NCBI GenBank assembly: GCA_002803225.1 | Contig: NXFV01001611.1 | Location: 27,495 to 91,494 of the forward strand | Direction: 5' to 3' | Source of the DNA: Gamarada debralockiae | Taxonomy: Eukaryota; Ascomycota; Leotiomycetes; Helotiales; Hyphodiscaceae | DNA: 64,000 nt | Shown: positions 12,889-24,339 of the stretch, in pieces | Numbering within the stretch: position 1 is the first letter of the stretch | Layout: every line of letters begins with the position of its first letter | Notes under the pieces: generated by a model | Told to the model about the DNA's origin: nothing | Database searches by the model: none | Seen by the model: the letters and a program-made list of their open reading frames with translations, nothing else | Position numbers and translations under genes: made by a program

Positions 12889-15198
12889 ATGCCGAGGAAT
12901 CGACCTCCAACAACGGGCTACGCCCGAATTGCCCAGGCCGACGAATCCGACTCGGACAATGAGGATCTTGGGAACAGCGTAGCCACGTTACAGCCAGCAT
13001 CTGCTCCACGATATGCATCGATCACCCAGCCTCGAGCACATGCCGGCATGTACACGGATGGCTTTACATCCCCAACGACTACTCGAAGACCGAAGAATCG
13101 AAGGCGGATGCGAAGTAATTCGTCCGGCGTGGACATCAAGGCGATAAATGCACGATTAGAGAGATGGGCAGATGAAATAGCTTCGAAGTTCAAGATGAAT
13201 AAGGTCAAGGGGAAGATAGAGGGAGAGGAGAAGTTAGAGATACACCATTCAGTCTTTCAAGCCCCCGATGGCATACGGCCCGCGACAGCCGAGACGCTGG
13301 CATCAGATGTTGATCAAGGACGTATGACGAAACTCGAGTTCGATGATGTGGTGGAAAGTGTTAGAGTTGCTATAGAGCAGGGCATACATCCGAAGATGAT
13401 ATCGCAGGGAAGCTCTGGAAGTTACTTTGCACGGAACAGCGAGGGCAAAGTGGTGGGTGTTTTTAAACCCAAGGACGAAGAACCATACGCTGCCGGAAAT
13501 CCGAAATGGAATAAATGGATACATCGAAATTTGTTTCCATGTTTCTTTGGTCGGGCATGTCTCATCCCCAACTTAAGTTACGTGTCAGAGGCTGCTGCGT
13601 ATACTCTCGACTGCAGACTCCGAACCAACCTCGTTCCATACACCGACATCGTTCACCTCTCCTCGAAATCATTCCACTACGATTTTTGGGACCGCAGAAA
13701 TTTCTATAGAAAGAAGAAGCCTTTCCCACCAAAGGTTGGGAGTTTCCAAGTGTTCCTGAAGGGGTTCAAAGATGCAAATATCTTCCTTCGGGAGAATCCC
13801 TGGCCTGATCGTTCAAGCGGGCCATTTCGACCGGATGACCCACTCAAAAAGAAGGGCAGGCCTTGGAGGGAGACATGCCGACCGGGCACTAGATCAGATG
13901 ATGATGATGAAGAGGACCATATGAATTCAGCTGGATCCTCCGACGAACCTAACAGCCAACGCTTTGTTTGGACAGATGCACTACAACAGTCGTTTCGCGA
14001 GGAGCTCGAGAAACTGGTTATTTTGGATTATATCATGCGGAATACAGATAGAGGACTGGATAACTGGATGATTAAGGTAGATTGGGCGAATCAGGATGTT
14101 TCTATTGTTTCCGAGCCCCCACAAATGAATGGTGGCCAACCCGACGAACCTTCACCTCGACTTGTGTCCCTCTCAGATAATACGCAGCCAGAAACACATC
14201 CATATCGAGTACAGCAACCCATGGAGGCCATCAGCAGGTCTGCCACCCCATCCAGACTGACTGCTGGTCCTACAATTTCAATAGGAGCTATTGACAACAG
14301 CTTATCTTGGCCATGGAAGCATCCGGATGCTTGGCGCAGCTTTCCTTTTGGATGGCTCTTCCTGCCCGTATCGCTCATCGGACAGCCTTTCTCTCAAAAG
14401 ACCAGAGATCATTTCCTACCATTGCTTACATCTAAGCAATGGTGGAGTGAGACTCAATTGGAGCTGAGAAAGGTCTTCGCTCAAGATGCCGATTTCCAGG
14501 AGCGCATGTTCGCCCGTCAAATCGCAGTCATGAAGGGCCAAGCATGGAACGTCGTCGAGACGTTGAAGATGACAGATCATGGGCCATTGGAGTTGACGCG
14601 CCGGGCACGAGTTTGTGTGTGGGACGACTTGGTCGACGTTCCCATTGCAGTCCCCATGCGAGTTCCATCCGCTGAGGTGCGGAGACGTCACGATCTGGGA
14701 ATCCAAAAAGATCTCGACGAAGAGATGGATATCAGTGCTGCCAACGCCTCTGCTCCGCAACCGGACCTATTAGGCTTTGCGAGTCCTCCGGCGGATCTAC
14801 CAAATCCAAATCGCTTCGAGCTGGCGAGTCCCCGTATGAGCGAAGATGCATCTGGCTTCCAATCTCCCGAACCGCCAGCAGAAACCATGAATGTTGGAAG
14901 TACGTTGAAGAATGGCCAGGTCAAATTTTCTGATCGACCAAGACCAAATCACTCTCGGAATCGCATGAGCTACGATGGCCCGTCGCGATCTCCATCGTCC
15001 ACATTACGGGCCCAGACGAGGAGGTTGTCGTTCTCAACCAGAAGTCGTGGGGCAGCGCAGATGTTGTACGATGATGATGACCTAGAGGGAGACCTTGGAT
15101 ATGCGGCTGCTGAGGGCATGGAAGGGAACCAGCGAAAAGTGATCGTGGAGCGGCTCGAGACGGTTAAGAGTAAAAATCCGGTGTTCACGTGCTGTTAA
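12889..15198 (+). CDS. LSB6: Type II phosphatidylinositol 4-kinase (Lsb6-like)
   Basis: A single exon of 769 residues starting at MPRNRPP. The kinase makes PI4P on Golgi, endosome and vacuole membranes. The ATP-binding loop GSSGSYFARN is near residue 174, followed by GVFKPKDEEPYAAGNPKWNK. The catalytic segment RNTDRGLDNWMIK is near residue 383, and SWPWKHPDAWRSFPFGWLFL near 473; all are hallmarks of the PI4K II family rather than type III kinases. Disordered Ser/Pro-rich stretches lie at the N-terminus (to about 90) and after residue 620. Mammalian type II enzymes are palmitoylated on an internal CCPCC motif. This one has no such motif in the kinase domain, but its last residues are FTCC, which could serve for lipid attachment (inference). 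Confidence 0.94.
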   Translation: MPRNRPPTTGYARIAQADESDSDNEDLGNSVATLQPASAPRYASITQPRAHAGMYTDGFTSPTTTRRPKNRRRMRSNSSGVDIKAINARLERWADEIASKFKMNKVKGKIEGEEKLEIHHSVFQAPDGIRPATAETLASDVDQGRMTKLEFDDVVESVRVAIEQGIHPKMISQGSSGSYFARNSEGKVVGVFKPKDEEPYAAGNPKWNKWIHRNLFPCFFGRACLIPNLSYVSEAAAYTLDCRLRTNLVPYTDIVHLSSKSFHYDFWDRRNFYRKKKPFPPKVGSFQVFLKGFKDANIFLRENPWPDRSSGPFRPDDPLKKKGRPWRETCRPGTRSDDDDEEDHMNSAGSSDEPNSQRFVWTDALQQSFREELEKLVILDYIMRNTDRGLDNWMIKVDWANQDVSIVSEPPQMNGGQPDEPSPRLVSLSDNTQPETHPYRVQQPMEAISRSATPSRLTAGPTISIGAIDNSLSWPWKHPDAWRSFPFGWLFLPVSLIGQPFSQKTRDHFLPLLTSKQWWSETQLELRKVFAQDADFQERMFARQIAVMKGQAWNVVETLKMTDHGPLELTRRARVCVWDDLVDVPIAVPMRVPSAEVRRRHDLGIQKDLDEEMDISAANASAPQPDLLGFASPPADLPNPNRFELASPRMSEDASGFQSPEPPAETMNVGSTLKNGQVKFSDRPRPNHSRNRMSYDGPSRSPSSTLRAQTRRLSFSTRSRGAAQMLYDDDDLEGDLGYAAAEGMEGNQRKVIVERLETVKSKNPVFTCC

Positions 15199-16080
15199 AT
15201 GTTTTGTCTTGGCGGATAGGGGGCCAACTTCGGATGTATAGTAGCATTGCACCGCATCGTTATGGAAAGGATAGACGCTCGAGAAAAAGCGATGGGCGTA
15301 GGAGCATACAAGACTTAAGAGTTTTCTTATGGGTATCGAATTACATGGATCGATTCTGGCGTTCGATGTTGGCTGTGTTCCTTTCTCGGTGTATCCACTC
15401 CAATGGCCAGGAGACATGCAAACGCTAGTAGATATTTGAGCCTGCGAACGACCATCTCGAAGTGTCATAAGTAAAAGGCCTGGACACGAGTTTCTCGCCT
15501 TTTGTTTTGGTGTTTCGATTTCGTGACATGGTAGTTGTTACCTTTTGTACTCCCTGCCTAAGTGGCGATGAAACGGGCAAACGCGGAAGTCATTTAAATT
15601 GATCAAAATAGAGAGCCCGAAGTAAAAGCCCCACTTTTAAATCATTTGCCTATCTTGAATAATTCAGCTTCACTTTCTACAAGAAGAAATCAAAATAGAG
15701 AAATTTATGCTGTTAATAAATCTCAGGTAAGCGGCGCATTCCACATCCATTTTCGGAGGGCGAGACGACAAAGTCCGAGGCGAAAGGCAGGCGCGAGTAA
15801 TCAGAGGCCCAGAAGAGAACGTACATGATTTCTCATATCGAACAACCTCCCATCATATTCACTCGTTTGATTGCAAATCCATCCCGACGGTCCTCGATAG
15901 ATTCCATTTTCTTTGGATCGTTCATCTTCGATTCTCCCCATGAGTTCTCCTTACGACATTTGCCTAGTCTCTTTCACAATCTCGACGACCCGCAGTGGTA
16001 CCTGACTACATTTTGCGCAAACTCGACAAGCCTTCTGCATGCAACCGTAACGCGAGCATCGAGCGGCGGATCGCAGAGAT
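15199..16080. promoter_or_regulatory. Intergenic upstream of the SNF2 gene
   Basis: About 880 bases without a convincing gene. An ATG at 15825 opens a frame of 111 codons but its composition is not protein-like and it does not join cleanly to the SNF2 exon, so it is read as leader. Confidence 0.4.
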
Positions 16081-19000
16081 ATGGATTCCTGGAATCATTC
16101 AAATGGTATATTACAATATTTCAACTCGATAACCTGATCGCGTCCACCTCAGACGTCTAGGTCTGGAAGTCCAGAGCCTCGCCCCAAGTTTGACTGTTCT
16201 TTCCATTCTCTCACCTCATCACGATGCTTACACAAAGTCTGTTACCGCAGATCGACCCCCTTCGAATCCTTCTCAAAACCTCAACGGCGCATCTACCTAC
16301 GCTTCCCCGCGATGGAACCCCTCGTCCTTATTGAACCCGCGAGGCTTGCAACAGCAGCCCCAGCAGCAATTCCAGAACGGATTTACAAACAACGCCGCTC
16401 CTCAGCAACAACTTTCCTTCCAGTTCGATAGTCCAGATAGCCAACCTCAACCAAATTACCATGCATACCCTCCGCAGCAGTATGTCACCCACGGAAACAA
16501 AGGCTTTGTGGCTTATGCGAATGGTGGCGGAATGGGACATATGCTGGAACGCATGCACAATGTTACGGACCGGGACATGATACCTCAGAAACGCCAGAAG
16601 ATTCACGATGATCGTCAGGTAGATCCTAGGAAGGCCGAATTCAATGGTGGGGGAAAGAGTGGGGTAATAGGAGACTACATGAGAGAGAAGAGAGACGAAG
16701 GTCGGAAGGAGAATGTGGCAAAGGGAACTGTGGTGGATATTTCTGCTGGTCAGTTTACTGCTCTCTGCTATGGGTAAAGTGCATAGCTGACTTTCTTTAG
16801 CGGATGATGAAGACGTGGTAGTTTTGGGCGATACAGGAGACAAGGAGGTCTGCTATGGCCGAATCGAAGGAGCTGAGATCAATGCCCATCGAGTGCCAAC
16901 ACCAAGACCCGGTGCTCAGGCCATTTCACCTGGATTCTGGCCACAAGTCAAGATCGTTCTCAAGCGGCGGTATGGAGAGAGAACTTTCAACATATTGGCG
17001 GTCGACAGCACTCGGGAGATCATTGGATGTGTCGATGTCAATACGTCCCTCGGTCTTGCACCCATCCTTGATTCTCCAAAATTCAGCATCCGGACTGCCG
17101 CACGGATACTCACGAGACCAAAGAAGCCTGGTGATCCTGAACCAGGAACTGAGATTTCCACTCGCTATGGGCTGGACTTAAACTTATATGGACCGAAGAA
17201 GTATGCTCTCCAAATTGGTAGGCATCTTTCGCAGAAGCAACTCTGGTTACGGAATCCACTATTTGTGGAGGCAGGAACAGAGCTATATAATCCCCACCAG
17301 ATCGAGAAACCTCCACAACCACCATCCAGGCCTCTTGGCTCTTATGGAAGCCGTGTTCAAGGCCCTGTTCGCACCACAGAAGAGATTCGGAATGATGTCT
17401 TGGGCATGTTCGACTCATTAGAACGATCAGAGAGCCTCCCGGAGATGGAACCAGACCCTCGAATCACCACAGAACTGCTAAAGCATCAAAAGCAAGGCTT
17501 ATACTTCATGACGACCAAGGAGCAGGAACGCGTTTTTGGCGCCGACGAGAAGGGAAGCAGTTCGCTGTGGAAACTTCGCATTGGTGGCAATGGTCAAAGA
17601 TCCTACTTCAACGTCATAACTGGCCAAGTAGAGCACAAGAATCCACCACAGGTACTTGGTGGCATCCTTGCAGACATGATGGGTCTTGGCAAGACGTTGA
17701 GTATTCTTTCTTTGGTTGTGCAGACGCTAGATCAATCTGAGGAATGGTCCAAAATGAGTCCATGTGCGTCGGAGGCAAAGGAGCAGTGCCAATCCAGAAA
17801 AGGCAAGAATCCGCCTCTCCCTGTCTGCGAGCAGGCTCCACTAAGCCAGAATTCAAAAACCACCCTTTTGGTTTCGCCACTCAGCACAATTGCCAACTGG
17901 GAGGAGCAAATTAAGCAGCACATCAAGCCCGGCACCCTGAAATATTACATCTATCATGGTGCTGGTCGGATCAAGGACATTAAGAAGCTTGCAGAGTACG
18001 ACTTGGTTATCACCACTTATGGCTCTGTCGCAAGCGAATTCAATCATCGAAGCAAGAAGAAACAAGGGAAATATCCCCTGGAGGAGATTAACTGGTTCCG
18101 TATTGTCCTTGATGAAGCGCATATGATCCGCGAGCAGTCTACTCAGCAGTCAAAGGCTATTTGCAGACTCTCTGCTCAGAGAAGATGGGCGGTGACAGGA
18201 ACACCCGTGCAGAATCGACTTGAGGATTTGGGAGCGCTTATGACATTCCTTCGAATCAAGCCTTTTGACGAGAGAGGTGGGTTTGCGCAGTACATCATGG
18301 CTCCCTTCAAGATGTGCGATCCGGAGATCTTACCTAAGCTGCGTCTATTGGTTGATAGTATCACACTCCGACGTCTCAAGGACAAAATCGATCTGCCACC
18401 CCGCCACGACAAGCTTGTCAAACTCAACTTCAGTGATGAAGAGCGCGCATTATATGAGATCTTTGCCAAGAACGCGAGCGACCGAGTGAAGGTCATTGTT
18501 GGGCAAAGAGAGAAGAGCTTGGGTGGGAAGTCTTATGTTCACATCTTGCAGTCTATTCTACGTCTTCGGCTTATCTGCGCTCATGGCAAAGATCTGCTAT
18601 GTGAAGAAGATCTAAAGGTGATGAATGGCCTCAGCAAGGACTCTGCTATTGACCTTGACAGCGACGATGATGAAGATCAGCCAAGTTTGACTCCGAGACA
18701 AGCTTACGACATGTACAACTTGATGAAGGAGACCAACGCTGACGTCTGTCTCTTCTGCGCTCGCAAAATCGGACCAAACGAAGCTGTTGAATCGGATGCG
18801 GAGCCCAAGGACGAGATCATTGGTCATATGACCCCTTGTTACCATATCCTCTGCACGGGATGCATCGACAAGTATAAAGGCATTATGGAAGAGCTGGCTC
18901 AGGGTCAATCACTGGCTCATTGTCCCATCTGCAATCAACAAATCAAGTTGTCATACTTCGCTCTGCGGCAAGGTGGTGTAGAGGATGATGAGGACTCTCG

Positions 19001-19610
19001 GATGAAGACCAACAGCGGAAAGCACACCAAGGAGATACTGAGCTACAGCGGTCCTCACACCAAGACGAAGGCTCTGATTCACGACCTGCTCGTCTCCAAA
19101 CAGGAATCGGAGCTTCTGCCGTCCGAACCACCGATCAAGAGTGTCATCTTCTCTGGCTGGACCGCGCATCTGGATCTTATTCAAATTGCTCTCGAAGAAA
19201 ACGGTATCAACTACACCCGCCTCGACGGCAAGATGTCAAGAACAGCCCGTGGTGCGGCCCTTGACTCCTTCCGCGACGATTCATCTATCCATGTCATTCT
19301 CGTCTCCATCACGGCCGGCGGTCTCGGTCTCAACCTTACGACAGCCAACAAAGTCTACGTTATGGAACCGCAGTACAACCCAGCAGCCGAAGCACAAGCG
19401 GTCGATCGAGTTCACAGATTAGGACAGAAGAGAGAAGTCGAAACAATCCGCTATATCATGCAAGATTCATTTGAGGAGAAGATGCTGGAGCTGCAGGAGA
19501 AGAAGAAGAAGCTTGCCTCGCTCAGCATGGATTCCGAGGGCCGCAAAAGCATGGATAAGGCTGAGGCGGCTCGGAAGCGGTTGGAAGATTTGCGGAGCTT
19601 GTTTAAGTAA
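16081..19610 (+). CDS. SNF2-family DNA-dependent ATPase with inserted RING finger (Rad5/HLTF-like)
   Basis: Proposed exons 16081..16105, 16161..16748 and 16801..19610 give 1,140 residues. The last intron (52 bp) is secure; the short first exon (MDSWNHSN) is a best guess because no ATG opens the second exon. After a Gln/Pro-rich disordered N-terminus comes a HIRAN-like region (CYGRIEGAEINAHRVPTP), then helicase motif I MMGLGKT near residue 495 and the DEAH box near 641. A C3HC4 RING (CLFC ... CTGC ... CPIC, about 853-912) sits between the helicase lobes. The C-lobe has AGGLGLNL near 1042 and VDRVHRLGQ. This layout is that of Rad5, HLTF and Rad16 proteins, which remodel DNA or chromatin and act as ubiquitin ligases in damage tolerance. 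Which of these it matches cannot be fixed by eye. Confidence 0.88.
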
Positions 19611-20262
19611 TGTTTATTCACAGGTATTAAGGCAGGGACATTTGGGCTGTGGGCAATGGGAAATGGAAACGGGGCGTATGGGGATCATCATATGATTTGC
19701 ATTAGATAATTAGAGGATACCATGGCGTTGGAGGAGGCATTGACCGTCTGAGCATTTGAGCGTGGGCCTTTATGGAAGGGAAGAGTTTTCACTAGGTTCC
19801 GCGCCTATCGAGCAGTAGATGGCGGTTGAGAAGAATATAGATGATTTGTTCTCTATCCTCTCTGTGTCAGGGGTTGACGTTTCAAATAGCAGTGAAGCCC
19901 TTTTCTGTGAAACGAGGACCGTTGACTTCAAAGCAAGGAAGGATCTTTGACGAACATCGATGTTGGTCACTGAACGCCTAGAGGTTGAGGAGTTGCAGTT
20001 CCTGGAGTTGTATTGTTCTTTGAATTGCTCTGTTGTTTGGCTCAAGTGAGCTACGACAGGCAGTGGCGTCTGTGAGCCTAAGTGGCGCACTTCATGCATA
20101 GTACCTTTGTTCGACCCAATTAGCAACAGCCCGCATTGGCCAATCACCTGGCCTTTTCAGAGCTCGCCTCACTGTTCCGAACCTGCAGCCTGACTATATA
20201 GATATTGTCTGCATCCCATCTAATTTCTAAATCACTAGAGCTGTTTTGCGATAGCTAATGCA
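19611..20262. promoter_or_regulatory. Intergenic with TATA box for the Clr5-domain gene
   Basis: 650 bases without a gene. The only clear element is TATATA at 20195..20200, 63 bases before the downstream ATG. Confidence 0.45.
20195..20200 (+). promoter_or_regulatory. TATA box
   Basis: TATATA in the context GACTATATAGATA, 63 bases upstream of the ATG of the Clr5-domain gene. Confidence 0.4.
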
Positions 20263-21885
20263 ATGGAGCCTACTTTGGCAGCCGGCCTTCAGGACATTGG
20301 ACTCCTTATAACACCAAATGCGGTGGAGCTAGCAGCCGGCAGCCTGCAAGACATCGAAATCTCTACAATGTCATCGACCAAACCTGCAGCTCGTGGTAAC
20401 TGGGCTTCGAAAGACGACTGGACGCGAGTACGCCCATTAATCAAGCGTCTCTATGTCGATGAGGACAAAACTTTGAAGGCGATTATGACTATCATGGAAG
20501 AAGAACATGGCCTGAAGGCCACGTGAGTACTCTTCTACATGGAATGAGCTCGACTGACATCATTTAGGGCCAAGATGTACAAGGACCGAATCAAGAAATG
20601 GCATTTCGACAAGAACAATAAGGAGAACGAGATGGCTGCTATCCTTCGCAAGAAGACACAAAGGGATGGTGTTGGGAAGCGCTCCTCATTTCAAATCAGA
20701 GGGCGATCTGTGGGCGTCGAAGATGCCCTTCGTTACTTCCGGCGCAAAGGGACCACTCTTGAGAAGGTGGTAGCAAAGTACGCCGATGCCGCTTCGCCCC
20801 CAGGCATCTCCTGTGCGACGCCGCCACTCAGTCCAAAGGTCGAACATGAGGTTCCTCGCTCACCATCAACGCCACATTCTCTCTTTGTACCCGAACAACT
20901 CTTTTTCAACATCGACCGGTACATGAACGTCTCTTTCAGCAGCATGACTTGGATTGAAGATGAAGATGGAAACTTGATCAACGCCATTACGCACACCGAG
21001 GGCCCCGATCTTCTTCTCAGTTTCTACGGCTACTGCTGTGCAAGTGCAGATTTTGTTGAAAGGCAATTATTTGCCGAAGCTAGAAAGACATTATCAAAGG
21101 CTTGCAGTCTCGTTCAGGACATCCTCATAGGAGAGGATCCCCTCACCTTGGACATCCTGCTAACCTTTTTTCTCAACGTAATACCACGGAATCTGCCAGA
21201 AATTGGTACTCTGCTGATAGGCTATATTGGCAGAATGTCAAATATTGTTCTTGATGCCGAGCACCCCTGGGGACAGATATGTAGGCTGATGGGAAGCATT
21301 GAGTCAGACCATCTCGAAGAGACCATGATACAGTCACGGGCATGTATGACAAATATATATATGCAATGCCTAGGCCAGTTTCAGAAGACGTCGCTGGGAT
21401 CTCAAATTGAAATAATCGAGGTTTCCCATAGAAAGGAACATCCCTTCATTAGCGAACAACGACTTCGGAATCTCCAATTGAATTGCAGGAAGTCCACTGG
21501 CAGTTCAAGAATACCTTCCTTAAGAGTGCTAATTGCTCTTGGAAACAATCTACGCGATCAAGGAAATTATGTCGAGGCCGAATCTGTGGCGTTCGAGCTT
21601 CTCAACGAGGCTAGAGAAATCCGGAACTATGATTTCCAGTTAACAGGGCTTGAGGCTGCTGCAAGTGCCCAATACATGCAAGGTAAATTGGATCTGGCTG
21701 AACTGAATCTACGGGAGGCCCTTGAATTGATCGGGAGGCACTTTGACGACTCCGATTCCTGGGCCCTGCAACAGGTGGTTCGTTTGGAGTCATTAATGCG
21801 AGATTTTGGGTTTGAACAGATGGCGGCAGAGCTGGGGCCAGAAATACAGCATAGGATGCTGCTGTGCGAGATAACTGATGAGTGA
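20263..21885 (+). CDS. Clr5-domain protein with TPR-like C-terminus
   Basis: Exons 20263..20522 and 20568..21885 (45 bp intron, GTGAGT ... TTTAG) give 525 residues. Residues about 46-105 are a Clr5 domain: NWASKDDWTRVRPLIKRLY, then after the splice KMYKDRIKKWHFDKN. The fission yeast Clr5 protein acts in heterochromatin silencing, and the domain is read as DNA-binding-like; in filamentous fungi it heads many proteins of unknown role. A Ser/Pro-rich linker follows. The last 150 residues contain helical pairs resembling tetratricopeptide repeats (VLIALGNNLRDQGNYVEAES; LEAAASAQYMQGKLDLAELN). The N-terminus holds an internal near-repeat (AAGLQDIG and AAGSLQDIE). Domain order is clear; targets are unknown. 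Confidence 0.85.
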
Positions 21886-22681
21886 CTTGCAAGCTTTTGT
21901 ATGTTATACTGCGGGAAGAGACTCAACTCATCAATTTCATATTCGGCAATGATTCACACCCTAGAAAGGACAGGCCAATGCATAGTCAAAAATTTGAACC
22001 TGGAGCTTACCTCCTTGCAAAACATTGAAGCTCCTACCGGCCTGATTCGCAACAGTGGAGAAGGATTCTAAGGCTGAGAGTGCCCAGGTTGAAGAATCCT
22101 TCAGTTGATTTGAACGACCATGAAAGGACAACTCATACATTCCCAGGCTTTTGCACAGTTTCCGGGGAACTTGATGTGCAGAGGCACCATGTGTCGCCAT
22201 TTCACTGATGCAGCATTCATTACCTTCCCAATCCCCCTCCCTTCCCTAACAAAATGATTGCAATGGGGCACAAATACTTTGACAATTATAAGGAATCGGA
22301 TATCAAGAGTGAAGAAGCCATTTTTTCCTCTTCAAGCCCCAAGTAACTCGAAGTCCTGGCAACGTCCACATGATACTCAACAAATAAAGGTATAATTGCT
22401 CTCCACACCGAAATGCTTCCCACACATCGCGAACACTGTCCCCAGCGCCTACAATCTTCAACAAAACTCAAATTATTCCACATTCCGGGTCCATATCCCA
22501 ACCAAAGATCGGAAATCCGAACCTCAATCCGTCTAGCTCCATCCAGAATCATGCAAGCAACATCAAACCACAAACTCTCAATCCTAGCATCGCTTGCGTA
22601 TCCGATAAGCAACCGCTATGCCTCCCTCCGAGGCTGGAATGAAGTCCCATATCATAGTAGCCACACGTGCAGACCATCAGA

Positions 22682-22846
22682 TCACACTGCTCGACGCATC
22701 GCCTCGCCAAGGCCGTTGACACATCCATCAGGGCAGTCCTTGAGACAGCAGTATCCCGAATCGCCGCCGTATTGCGCGAGAACTGTGGCGGTGTAGAGCA
22801 GAAGTGTAGTCGGGAGGGTGGCGAGGGCTTGGGACGCTTTGGCCAT
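22682..22846 (-). CDS. Possible small secreted cysteine-rich peptide
   Basis: The ATG at 22846 opens a 54-residue frame with a good signal peptide: MAKASQALATLPTTLLLYTA then TVLA, with likely cleavage before QYGG. The short mature part holds YCCLKDCPDGCVNG, four cysteines in 14 residues, and then stops. A different frame of the same strand continues beyond about 22700 with further closely spaced cysteines (CVEQCDLMVCTC), so the annotated frame may be a frameshifted remnant of a longer Cys-rich protein. A TATAAATA lies about 210 bases upstream. No intron can link the two frames because too few bases separate them. Small secreted Cys-rich proteins are common fungal effectors or surface peptides; the specific role is unknown. 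Confidence 0.4.
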   Translation of the reverse strand: MAKASQALATLPTTLLLYTATVLAQYGGDSGYCCLKDCPDGCVNGLGEAMRRAV

Positions 22847-23058
22847 GGTAATTGGAAGGATGTTGCGAGCTGGGTAGTTTGACGAGAGAGATTGATATAA
22901 TCGCTGACAATCGTAAGGGGATCTGGAGATAGAGGAGTTGTCTCGGTAGTTGACCTTGACGATGAGATTTGACCTGATTTCCATGCCCCGTAACGATTGA
23001 AAAGAATAGAACAAGCATTCTCCGATTGAAAGTCTGACTTCGCTGACCTCTTGATAGA

Positions 23059-23066
23059 TATTTATA
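23059..23066 (-). promoter_or_regulatory. Possible TATA box for the small secreted peptide
   Basis: TATAAATA read on the minus strand, about 213 bases upstream of the ATG at 22846. Confidence 0.3.
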
Positions 23067-24339
23067 GACATGCTGAATGCCACTGCGCGACCTGATCACG
23101 AAAAAGACCTGATGCTGTACCACCCGCCACCGCGTGCCATCTGCTATTTGGAGATTAGCACATTCATTTAAGAATAAACAGCCAGCTTCACAAGCCATGC
23201 CTTTCACAAGACTTGACTTCCTATTGCCATCCTTTAGCCTCTGCAATGTAAGCGAAACTGAGGTGTGTAATGCACGCGTTCTGCCGTAAATTATATCAAT
23301 AACGCTGTTCAAAACACCATAGGCTACTCCGTATTTGGATACTTCCTCTTTTTTGAAGAGGAAAATGCTGCCAAGTTTCTTGGACGAACATGTAGGTAAT
23401 GGCTCAATCCTTATATACCGGACAAATGATAACCAAGGAAATAGTGCGAATCGGCGGAATCGCTTTTCTTCTCAATGGATGCAGAGTTGGGAAAGAAATA
23501 TATTGGGGCTGAAAGCGGATTTCGAGAATGGCTGACTGAAGGCAAAGTCGCCGAGTCACCAGCCTTTGCTTCTTCTGAAGTTAGTAACAGAACCGAAGTT
23601 CCTGCCCTTGGTCGACACTTCTCTGATTACTGCATAGCATAAAGTGTACTTTCGAAAGCAATTTTCTCCTCAAAATGGCGGTTTTGCAGCACCAATAAAT
23701 TAGTATAAGGCACAGCTTAACGTATAAACATGGAAGATGAACCAGGTATGTGGTACAAGAACTCTATTCCCCGAAATGTACTAACACTTAAACAGAAATA
23801 CCGGAATCAAACCACACTATGTACCAACCTACGCTGCTGATCACATCAAGTAGCTTCATTACGGCGTCAGCAGATTTTCCCAATCAGATGAAACCATTGA
23901 TACCTAATTTAGTCTCTAAAACATTGGATTCTCGCCACTGGGTAATGCTACGGGACCCGAATGAGACGAATGAAAATGCTGGAGGAATTTTTGCCATGTG
24001 AATAGGTGGCCAATTCATCTCTGTTTAATCCAACTCTTCGGCCTCCTAGTACCCAACTATGTTGCTAATGTGATAAACAAATGAATTAGTTACTGAAGGC
24101 AATATTCAAAGATATCAAAGCTCTTTTAACTGGCATGGGGTGCGAGGGGCAAAATAGGGGCTCAGGGGCTTTACCGAATGTATTTTTAGTCAGCGGATCG
24201 AGGGCCAGCTCGGGCATTTGGACGTTGATAACAAAACATGAAATCTTGAAAAGCAGGCGCTGCGCCGCCCACGGCACCTGACGCTCTTTTCAATCCTTCC
24301 TCTCTTTCAAATCTCCAAATCTCCATAGCATTCGTTTAC

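Larger units (their letters stand above)
21886..24339. other. 2.4 kb gene-poor interval
   Basis: Between two plus-strand genes. Only one small candidate gene (minus strand, 22682..22846) and its possible TATA box stand out. The other frames here (for example a plus-strand frame at 22413..22796) look non-coding. Confidence 0.45.

Noticed and set aside
15825..16160. 111-codon frame upstream of the SNF2 gene as its first exon
   Set aside because: Joining it needs an acceptor at 16152 and adds a non-protein-like N-terminus; a short exon at 16081 with the acceptor at 16160 fits better.
22413..22796. 127-codon plus-strand frame
   Set aside because: Overlaps the better-supported signal-peptide frame on the other strand and looks random.
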